From Streptomyces sp. ICBB 8177 (GTDB lineage Bacteria; Actinomycetota; Actinomycetes; Streptomycetales; Streptomycetaceae): a stretch of 64,000 bases of DNA. Shown here in pieces: positions 58,058 through 64,000 of the stretch. The translations under genes and the position numbers were made by a program. A model generated the notes under the pieces. That model was not told where the DNA came from. It ran no database searches and saw only the letters and a list, made by a program, of their open reading frames with translations. Within the stretch, counting starts at the first letter, position 1; each line of letters starts with the position of its first letter. The stretch covers positions 155,716-219,715 of the forward strand of contig NZ_NSKH01000018.1 in assembly GCF_003144095.1 (NCBI RefSeq). The letters are read 5' to 3'.

Positions 58058-59038
58058 GTGGCAGGATTCAGGATCGGACGCGGCCGAGCCGCCCAGCAGC
58101 CCCCGCAGCGGGCGCCCCGCCCCCAGCCGGGCGGTGCTCCGCAGTGGCAGCAGCCTCCCGCGCAGCCCCCGACGGGCCGCCCGGAGTACTTCGGCGAGCC
58201 CACGTCGTACGGCCGCACTCGCGACGACGCCCCGGGCCACACCCAGTCCTTCGCGGTCAGCGGCGAGGACCCGTACGGCGGTTACGGCAACGCGCCCTAC
58301 GGTGCGAGTGGCGCGGGCCCGTACGGCTCCCACGGCAACGAGCCGTACCCGGGCAACGGGCCGTACGCCGACACCGGTTACGCCGACGGCTCTTACGCGG
58401 GCGCCCCTTACGCGGACGGTCCCTACGGTGGCGGTCCGGGCGAGGGCGGCGCCGCGGCGACGTACCGCGCCGGCACGCCGAGCGGCCCGCCCCCGGGCCC
58501 GCGTCTGCACTGGCGCGACCTGCTGAGCGGCATCGTGATGCGTCCGGGCCGCACGTTCTGGCAGATGCGCGACTACCAGGTGTGGGGCCCCGCGCTGCTG
58601 GTCACGTTCGTCTACGGCCTGGTCGCGGTCTTCGGCTTCGACTCCGCCCGGCAGGACGTCCTCAGCTCCAGCACCTCGCAGAGCGTGCCGTGGGTGCTGT
58701 GCACGGCGGTCGCGGTGGTCTTCAGCGGCCTGATGACGGGCGCGGTGACGCACACCCTGGCCCGTCAGTTCGGCGGCGACGGCGGCTGGGCACCGACGAT
58801 CGGCCTGTCGATGCTGATCACGTCGCTCACCGACGCCCCGCGTCTGCTGTTCGCCGTCTTCCTGGGCGGCGCCAACGGCTTCGTGCAGCTGCTGGGCTGG
58901 CTGACCTGGCTGGCGTGCGCGGCGCTGCTGACGTCGATGGTGAGCAAGTCGCACGACCTGCCGTGGCCGAAGGCGCTGGGCGCTGCGTCCATCCAACTGG
59001 TCGCCCTGCTGGTCCTGTTCAAGCTGCCGACGCTGTAA
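58058..59038 (+). CDS. Yip1-family membrane protein with Tyr/Gly-rich N-terminus
   Basis: A 326-residue protein. Residues 1-155 are a disordered Pro/Gln, then Gly/Tyr/Ala-rich region with repeated Pro-Tyr-x-x and Gly-Tyr-Ala-Asp units. Residues 155-326 hold a Yip1-type domain with about five membrane helices (DLLSGIVMRPGRTFWQMRDY, PALLVTFVYGLVAVFGF, WVLCTAVAVVFSGLMTGAVT and others). Function unknown. GTG at 58058 (VAGFRIGRGRAAQ) 6 nt behind TACGTT. Confidence 0.82.
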   Translation: MAGFRIGRGRAAQQPPQRAPRPQPGGAPQWQQPPAQPPTGRPEYFGEPTSYGRTRDDAPGHTQSFAVSGEDPYGGYGNAPYGASGAGPYGSHGNEPYPGNGPYADTGYADGSYAGAPYADGPYGGGPGEGGAAATYRAGTPSGPPPGPRLHWRDLLSGIVMRPGRTFWQMRDYQVWGPALLVTFVYGLVAVFGFDSARQDVLSSSTSQSVPWVLCTAVAVVFSGLMTGAVTHTLARQFGGDGGWAPTIGLSMLITSLTDAPRLLFAVFLGGANGFVQLLGWLTWLACAALLTSMVSKSHDLPWPKALGAASIQLVALLVLFKLPTL

Positions 59039-59075
59039 CCGCGGGCCGCGGGCGCTGCGAGCCCCCGGCCCGCGG
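59039..59075. terminator. Bidirectional terminator between the Yip1 and E1-beta genes
   Basis: CCGCGGGCCGCGGGC pairs with the complement at 59061-59075 (one mismatch) around a 7-nt loop. It starts directly after the Yip1 stop and ends 13 nt from the E1-beta stop. It marks the border between core genes and the biosynthetic cluster. Confidence 0.75.
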
Positions 59076-59088
59076 CGGACGGCCTCCG

Positions 59089-60132
59089 TCAGTACGGACC
59101 GACGAAGCCCGCCGTCACGTTCTCCAGCTGCCGCAACGGGGTGCGGGGGGAGTCGTCGAGGAGGTCGAGGCAGGCCGCGGCGATGGTGTCCGCGTTGGGG
59201 TGGAACGCCTCGTCCAGGGGGTGCGAGACCGGGGCCGGGCAGTCCGGCGGGGTGACCCGGCGGACCGGGCGGCGCAGCGCCTCGGGCACGTTCTCCGCGA
59301 CCACGGCGGCGACCTCGGCGGCGAAGCCGTACCGCTCCCAACTGGTGTCCGCGACCACCAACCGGCCGGTCCTGCCGACGGATTCGCAGATGATCCCGGT
59401 GTCCAGCGGGCGGATGCTGCGGACGTCCACCACCTCGACACTGACCCCCTGCCCGGCCAGCAGTTCCGCCGCGCGTTCCGCCTCGTGGACCATCAAGGAG
59501 GCGGCGACCACCGTGACGTCGCCGCCCGCGCGGGCGATCCGCCCCTTGCCGAACGGCACCGCCACCGGTTCCTCCGGCACCTCGCCGGTGAGCTGGTAGA
59601 GGCTGCGGTTCTCCAGCAGCACCACCGGGTCACCGCCGCGCAGCGCCTGGGTCAGCAGGCCCTTGGCGTCGGCGGGTGAGGCGGGGGCCGCGACGTGCAG
59701 GCCGGGGAAGTGGCCGAAGACCGCGTGCGGGCTCTGCGAGTGCGTCGCGCCCTGCCCCCAGCCCCGGCCGACGACAGCCCGGGTGACCACCGGCACACCC
59801 CCCTGCCCGCCGTACATGTAGCGCCACTTGGCGGCGAGGTTGATCAGCCCGTCCATCGCCAGGAACATGAAGTCGGCGCGGGAGTGCACCACCAGGGGCC
59901 GCCGGCCCATCGCGGCGGCGCCGACGGCGATGCCCGCGCAGGCGTTCTCGGAGTTGGGCACGTCGATGACCCGGGAGCGGCCGAAGCGTTCGAATGCGGC
60001 GCGGGTGGTGCCCTGGATGCCGCTCACGTCGTCGACGCCCTCCCCGACGACGAAGACGGACGGATCGGCCTCCATGCACTGGACGGTGGCCTCGCTGATC
60101 GCCTGCCAGTAGGTGAGCGTGCGTGTGGTCAC
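59089..60132 (-). CDS. 2-oxoacid dehydrogenase E1 beta subunit
   Basis: A 347-residue protein of the transketolase C-terminal type: LTYWQAISEATVQCME, VVGEGVDDVSGIQGTT, VPNSENACAGIAVGAAAMG, RADFMFLAMDGLINLAAK and VEVVDVRSIRPLDTG are E1-beta signatures. It should pair with the upstream E1-alpha; the start overlaps the E1-alpha stop by 4 bp. No E2 or E3 gene is beside it. In a polyketide cluster such a pair could make a branched acyl starter from a 2-oxo acid. It converges with the Yip1 gene. Confidence 0.9.
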   Translation of the reverse strand: MTTRTLTYWQAISEATVQCMEADPSVFVVGEGVDDVSGIQGTTRAAFERFGRSRVIDVPNSENACAGIAVGAAAMGRRPLVVHSRADFMFLAMDGLINLAAKWRYMYGGQGGVPVVTRAVVGRGWGQGATHSQSPHAVFGHFPGLHVAAPASPADAKGLLTQALRGGDPVVLLENRSLYQLTGEVPEEPVAVPFGKGRIARAGGDVTVVAASLMVHEAERAAELLAGQGVSVEVVDVRSIRPLDTGIICESVGRTGRLVVADTSWERYGFAAEVAAVVAENVPEALRRPVRRVTPPDCPAPVSHPLDEAFHPNADTIAAACLDLLDDSPRTPLRQLENVTAGFVGPY

Positions 60133-61184
60133 TGGTTCCTCCCGCTGTACGCGATCTGCGGTTCGTGGCACGAGCCGCCGCCGGCCGGCCCGTCGGCGCT
60201 CGCGGCCGGGGCGTACGCACCGTCCAGGAGGGTGCGCACGTCGGGGAACGGATCGGCCTCCGCCTGCGCGACGGCCTGCCGGGCCTCGTCGCGGAACCGC
60301 TCGGTCCACGCCGCGATCCGCCCGTCGATCCCGGCGTCCTCGGGGCGCAGCGCGTCCGCCGCGCGGCGCACCGGGCAGCGCTCCAGCCAGCCGTCCACTT
60401 CCGCCTTGGGCCGGTAGCCGCGCGGCTCACCGTCGTGGTCCCATCCGGGCCCGACGTGTTCGCGCCAGCGGTACGTGGCCAGTTCCAGGAAGTACGGGCC
60501 CCGGCCCGTCCGGCACCACTCCACGGCGTCCCGCGCGGCGTCGTGCACGGCGAACACGTCGTTGCCGTCCACCAGCCGGGCCGGCATGCCGTAGGAGCGG
60601 GCCCGCTCGCGGATGCTGCTGTCGGCCGGCTGCCGGGCCGAGAGCGGGGAGGCGATGGAGTAGCCGTTGTTCTCGCAGACGAACACCACCGGAAGCCGGC
60701 GCACCTGGGCGAAGTTGAGCGCCTCGTGGCAGGCGCCCTCCTCGGAGGCGCCGTCGCCGAAGAAGGTCAGCGCCACCCGCGGCTCGCCGTCCAGGGCGAA
60801 CGCCCAGGCGGCACCGACCGCCACCGGGATCATCTCGGCCAGGATCGCCGCCGAGCCGCCGAACCCGGCGGCGTGGTCGACGAGGTGGACCGAGCCGCCG
60901 CGGCCGGCCGCGCAGCCGGTGCGCTTGCCGTGCAGTTCCGCGACCATCGCCCGCAGGTCACCGCCCTTGGCGAGGTAGGGGGCGTGCGACCGGTGGCCGC
61001 TGTAGACGACGTCGGTGGGGCGGGTGGCGGCACACACCCCCACCGAGGCGGCCTCCTGGCCGATGGAGAAGTGCACGGGGGTGCGCATGCGCTGGTCGCG
61101 GTACGCGTCCGCCAGGGTCTCCTCGACGCAGCGGACGCGGACCATGTCGCGCACCAGCCGGTGCCGGAGCGTGGGTGGTGTCAT
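60129..61184 (-). CDS. Thiamine-dependent 2-oxoacid dehydrogenase E1 alpha subunit
   Basis: A 351-residue E1-alpha. Seen: VRCVEETLADAYRDQRMRTPVHFSIGQEA (in parts), VVYSGHRSHAPYLAKGGD, GCAAGRGGSVHLVDHAAGFGG and the ThDP motif GDGASEEGACHEALNFAQ...ENNGYSI. HSPRS-type acetoin/pyruvate branches share GQEA and GHR. The ATG at 61184 follows AGAGGAA. It is coupled to the E1-beta gene by a 4-bp overlap. Substrate: an alpha-keto acid; pyruvate or branched-chain cannot be decided by eye. Confidence 0.9.
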   Translation of the reverse strand: MTPPTLRHRLVRDMVRVRCVEETLADAYRDQRMRTPVHFSIGQEAASVGVCAATRPTDVVYSGHRSHAPYLAKGGDLRAMVAELHGKRTGCAAGRGGSVHLVDHAAGFGGSAAILAEMIPVAVGAAWAFALDGEPRVALTFFGDGASEEGACHEALNFAQVRRLPVVFVCENNGYSIASPLSARQPADSSIRERARSYGMPARLVDGNDVFAVHDAARDAVEWCRTGRGPYFLELATYRWREHVGPGWDHDGEPRGYRPKAEVDGWLERCPVRRAADALRPEDAGIDGRIAAWTERFRDEARQAVAQAEADPFPDVRTLLDGAYAPAASADGPAGGGSCHEPQIAYSGRNQ

Positions 61185-61220
61185 GGGGATTCCTCTCAAC
61201 AACGATGACGGCTGCCGCCG

Positions 61221-61255
61221 CGTGCGTACGGGTGCGTGGGGGCCGCGTACGCACG
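61221..61255. repeat. 10-bp inverted repeat between E1-alpha and aromatase genes
   Basis: CGTGCGTACG (61221-61230) and CGTACGCACG (61246-61255). The repeat lies in the 97-bp gap between the two same-strand genes, so it may be a terminator or an internal promoter operator. Confidence 0.5.
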
Positions 61256-61281
61256 ACCGCGAACGCCGCGCGGGTACACGG

Positions 61282-62211
61282 CTACGAGTGCGGCTCGCCG
61301 GCGAGACCCAGGTCCGCGGTGGCCCGGTCGTCCAGCCAGGCCAGCAGTGCCGGCCGGCGGGAGTCGTCGGCCGCGGACTGCGGGTCCAGGACGGCGAGCC
61401 GCTGCGCGGTCACCCGCACGCCGCCGGCGGCCGACCGCAGCCGCCACACCCGCCGGTGCAACGCGAACGGCGCCCCGGGGTCGAGGTACTTGAGGACGAC
61501 GGTGTGCGGGGCCCGCACGATGCGCACCGCGCGCCCCTCGGCCACCGTGCCGTCCGGCCGGTCGACGGGCGTGTCGACGAACTCGGCGGCCTCGGTGGCC
61601 ACCGGCTCCGCGCGGCCGAGCGCCCGCGTCAGCCGGGCCTGGACCTCGTGCGGGGTGCCGGGCAGGACCGCGCTGCGCTCGGCGCGCAGCACACGCCGCT
61701 CCTGGTGCTCGCGCTGCTCCACGGCCTCCTTGAGGGTGCGCATCTGGAGGGCGCCGTGCCGGTCGAGTTCGGCCGCGGTGAGCGCCGGGTCCTCGCCGGA
61801 GGTGAACCAGTGGTGCGACTCGACGCGGCAGCCGTCGCGGCCGTCGGGCAGGAAGCGCCACTCGCCGCCGAGCCGCCGAATCGCGCCGACCGTGCCCTGC
61901 TGCTCGAACTCCATCCGCAGGTCGGCGTCGTGCAGGCGGCGGGCCGACTGCCAGATGCGCAGACCGCCTTCGGGGCCGGGGCGTACCGCCCAGAAGCGGG
62001 CGAGGTCCTCGGCCCCGCGTCGCTCCAGCACCTCGGTGTGGGTGATCCACGGGTACAGCAGCGGCCAGCCCGCGACGTCGGTGAGGGTGCGGTAGACCAG
62101 GGCGGCGGGGGCCGCCACGGTGATGGCGGCCTCGGTGCGCCCGGCGCGTTCGGCCGTGCCGTCGGCGGCGTGGAGGGCGTCGGCGTGGACCGGGTGGACG
62201 GTGGTGGTCAT
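61282..62211 (-). CDS. Di-domain aromatase/cyclase (type II polyketide)
   Basis: A 309-residue protein made of two SRPBCC/START-like halves: ITVAAPAALVYRTLTDVAGWPLLYPWI, VLERRGAEDLARFWAV, RLGGEWRFLPDGRDGCRVESHHWFT in the first (residues 30-160), and EVQARLTRALGRAEPVATEAAEF to VTAQRLAVLDP in the second. This is the di-domain ARO/CYC layout that folds and aromatises the first ring of aromatic polyketides. It is translationally coupled to the glycosyltransferase (4-bp overlap). No ketosynthase is in the window. A di-domain protein usually acts on C9-reduced chains. Confidence 0.86.
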   Translation of the reverse strand: MTTTVHPVHADALHAADGTAERAGRTEAAITVAAPAALVYRTLTDVAGWPLLYPWITHTEVLERRGAEDLARFWAVRPGPEGGLRIWQSARRLHDADLRMEFEQQGTVGAIRRLGGEWRFLPDGRDGCRVESHHWFTSGEDPALTAAELDRHGALQMRTLKEAVEQREHQERRVLRAERSAVLPGTPHEVQARLTRALGRAEPVATEAAEFVDTPVDRPDGTVAEGRAVRIVRAPHTVVLKYLDPGAPFALHRRVWRLRSAAGGVRVTAQRLAVLDPQSAADDSRRPALLAWLDDRATADLGLAGEPHS

Positions 62212-63428
62212 GCTGCTCCTCGCAGTGTGCGCGGGCGGACGTCGCCGGGGCGGGCTTCCTCGACCCTGCGCTCCAGGTAGCGGACGGCTTCGGAGACCGG
62301 CGGCATGGCGTCGATCTCGGCGCGGATCTCCCGGGCGCGGTCGCGGTGTTCGCGCTCGCCGAGGACCCTCGTGACGGCGGCGGCCAGGGCTCCGGGCTCG
62401 CGGCGCCGATCGGGGGCCAGGTTGATCCCGGCCCCCGCGGTCTCGATCAGGTGGCCCCACAGCCACTGGGTGTCGTCGTCGCCCTGCGGCACGACGACCT
62501 GCGGCAGACCCTGGGCGAGCCCGGTGAGACCGCTTCCGGCGCCACCGTGGTGAACCAGGGCGTCGCCGCGGTCCAGCAGCGCGCGCAGCGGAACCCACCC
62601 GGTGACCCGGATGTTGGACGGCAGGGTGCGCCCGTCGACCTCGGCGTCGTTGACGGCCAGCAGCACGGAGGCGTCGACCTGGGACAGCTCGTCGATCAAC
62701 TGGGGCAGCCGGTCGTTGAAGTTGGTCGTGGTGATGCCGCCGGTGACGCACACCCGCGGCCGGTCGGACGGCCCCCACAGCCACTCGGGTGCGGTGCCCG
62801 GGCCGTTGTACGGGATGTGGCGCATGGGGACGCGCGGCACCCGGGAGGGACGGCGCAGGGCGGGTGGGCAGGGGTCGAGCCAGACGTCGGTGCCCAACCG
62901 CGGCTCCAGGCCGAAGCGTTCGAACATCCGCAGGTAGGCGGGCGGGACCTCGTCGCGGTCCAGGAAGTACGCGCCGATCGGCTGGCACCAGCCGTAGCCG
63001 ACGGCGGGCACGCCGACCGCGGCCGCCGCGACCAGGCCGCAGACCGCGCCGATGTCGTAGACCACCAACTCGGGCTGCCAGGCCCGGGCGAACTCCACCA
63101 GGTCGTCGGCGAGCGAGTCGCCCAGCCCGATCAGCTGCGCGCCCCAGTTGAGCCTGCGCTCCTCGGACCACGGCAGCGGCCCCATCGGCCAGTCCGCGGG
63201 CAGGCGGCGCGGGCGTGCGGCGGAGCCGGGCAGCCGGCCCTTGGCGAACGCGTCCCCGGCGTCGCGGGACCCGATCCGCACCGCGATCAGACCGGCCGAG
63301 GCGACCCGGTCGGCGGCCTGCGGCCGGGCCGCCACCCGTACCTCGTGCCCGGCGAGCTGCGTGGCCCAGGCCAGGGGCACGGCCCACGGGACGTGACTCG
63401 CCCCGTGGGCTACGAAGAGAACGCGCAT
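62208..63428 (-). CDS. GT1-type glycosyltransferase
   Basis: A 406-residue GT-B glycosyltransferase of the macrolide/aromatic-polyketide family. The N-terminal acceptor domain has VLFVAHGASHVPWAVPLAWATQLAGHEVRV; the C-terminal donor domain has VCVTGGITTTNF, VRVTGWVPLRALLDRGDALVHHGGAGS-GLTG (split by me) and VVVPQGDDDTQWLWGHLIE, fitting NDP-deoxysugar binding. The ATG at 63428 follows GAGGA. It is followed without gap by the aromatase/cyclase. No deoxysugar genes are in the window. Confidence 0.9.
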   Translation of the reverse strand: MRVLFVAHGASHVPWAVPLAWATQLAGHEVRVAARPQAADRVASAGLIAVRIGSRDAGDAFAKGRLPGSAARPRRLPADWPMGPLPWSEERRLNWGAQLIGLGDSLADDLVEFARAWQPELVVYDIGAVCGLVAAAAVGVPAVGYGWCQPIGAYFLDRDEVPPAYLRMFERFGLEPRLGTDVWLDPCPPALRRPSRVPRVPMRHIPYNGPGTAPEWLWGPSDRPRVCVTGGITTTNFNDRLPQLIDELSQVDASVLLAVNDAEVDGRTLPSNIRVTGWVPLRALLDRGDALVHHGGAGSGLTGLAQGLPQVVVPQGDDDTQWLWGHLIETAGAGINLAPDRRREPGALAAAVTRVLGEREHRDRAREIRAEIDAMPPVSEAVRYLERRVEEARPGDVRPRTLRGAA

Positions 63429-63503
63429 TCAGTCCTCACCTGCTTCGAGTGGATGGGGGGTGCGGGGTGTGTGCCGGTGCGCCCGGGGCGCCAGGAGTGG
63501 CGC

Positions 63504-64000
63504 TCAGTCACGCGGGCGGCCCGGGAGGGCCAGTGCCGGCAGCAGGGTGACCGCGCTGATGCCGAAGGCCCACCAGAAGGCCGTGCCGAACGCGGAGGCC
63601 GCACCGTGCCGGGTCAGCGCCTCCTGCACCACGATCACCTGGGCCGCGGTGCCGAGCGAGCCGCCGACCCGGTTGACCACGTTGTTGATGCCGGCGGCCT
63701 GCGGCATCTGGTGCCGCTCGACGCTCTGGAAGACCGCGGTCACCATCGGGTTCATCGCCGCGCCCAGCCCCAGCCCGCGGACGAACAGCGCGGCGGTGAG
63801 CAGGAGTTCGGAGGGCGCGGCGCCGACCTGGGTGAACTCCAGCGTGCCGGCCATCGACAGCAGGATGCCGCAGGTCATGACCGCGCGCAGGCCGAACCGG
63901 GCGGTGAGCCGTCCGGCGAAGTACATGGCCACGGCGATGCCCAGGTCCTGCGGGATCAGCAACAGGCCCGCGTGCAGGGCGTCCTGGGCACGCGCTTGCT
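63504..64000 (-). CDS. MFS drug exporter, DHA2 family (C-terminal part, cut by window)
   Basis: Only the last ~165 residues are present; the gene starts beyond the window end. It has about four helices with GRLTARFGLRAVM, RGLGLGAAMNPMVTAVFQSV and AAGINNVVNRVGGSLGTAAQVIV, typical of the second half of the 14-helix EmrB/QacA exporters. The reading frame stays open to the last base. It likely exports the product of the adjoining cluster. 75 bp separate its stop from the glycosyltransferase start. Confidence 0.88.
   Translation of the reverse strand, partial: QARAQDALHAGLLLIPQDLGIAVAMYFAGRLTARFGLRAVMTCGILLSMAGTLEFTQVGAAPSELLLTAALFVRGLGLGAAMNPMVTAVFQSVERHQMPQAAGINNVVNRVGGSLGTAAQVIVVQEALTRHGAASAFGTAFWWAFGISAVTLLPALALPGRPRD

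Overview
The window is very GC-rich and comes from the chromosome core of a Streptomyces or close relative (Streptomycetaceae). The evidence is bldC next to a valine dehydrogenase gene, an Lsr2-type nucleoid protein, a dnaK-grpE-dnaJ-hspR operon with HAIR operators, a 14-bp Streptomyces-type parS centromere site, GTG starts, and many start codons placed directly behind a -10 hexamer (leaderless transcripts).

Layout. 0-4.5 kb: a small DUF6274 gene, the developmental regulator bldC, an uncharacterised gene, valine dehydrogenase and a DUF3073 gene. 4.5-12.8 kb: purine synthesis genes purM-purF and the coupled purS-purQ-purL, with an amidohydrolase and a sterol-carrier-like gene between them. 12.8-15.8 kb: divergent lsrL, three glycine tRNA genes and a decayed stretch. 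The stretch holds nine 17-bp tandem repeats, a ~105-bp inverted repeat enclosing two 24-bp palindromes, and an ABC-transporter/two-component locus collapsed by deletion. 15.9-25.5 kb: a transporter, purC, a dimethylformamidase-like protein, a large two-TM protein, purD, a SLATT protein and an uncharacterised gene. 25.6-30.5 kb: GntR regulator, class III aminotransferase, purA and a DAG-kinase-like gene. 30.5-34.6 kb: an overlapping operon for tryptophan to anthranilate (tryptophan dioxygenase, kynureninase, formamidase) ending in a cytochrome P450. 34.8-43.6 kb: DUF3151, fba, pyrE with a parS site behind it, aldose epimerase, SRPBCC protein, DUF2617, a His/Gly-rich membrane peptide, an aminotransferase, a PIG-V-like mannosyltransferase and a YbjN protein. 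43.7-53.3 kb: clpB, two PPOX proteins, an FAD oxidoreductase and the dnaK operon. 53.6-59.0 kb: an EtfD-like membrane Fe-S protein, a Uma2 nuclease-like gene, an MFS exporter and a Yip1 protein. 59.1-64.0 kb: the edge of what looks like an aromatic polyketide cluster (E1 beta, E1 alpha, di-domain aromatase/cyclase, glycosyltransferase, MFS exporter cut by the window end).

How the genes fit together. Eight purine genes (purM, F, L, Q, S, C, D, A) lie within 25 kb in five transcription units. Chaperone genes clpB and dnaK-grpE-dnaJ-hspR share HAIR operators for HspR, the last gene of the dnaK operon. The main oddities are a glycine tRNA(UCC) lacking the D-loop/T-loop contacts needed for normal translation, the parS site inside a terminator loop, the P450 joined to the kynurenine operon, and the polyketide cluster edge. 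All functional calls rest on reading translations and motifs by eye; no database search was run.
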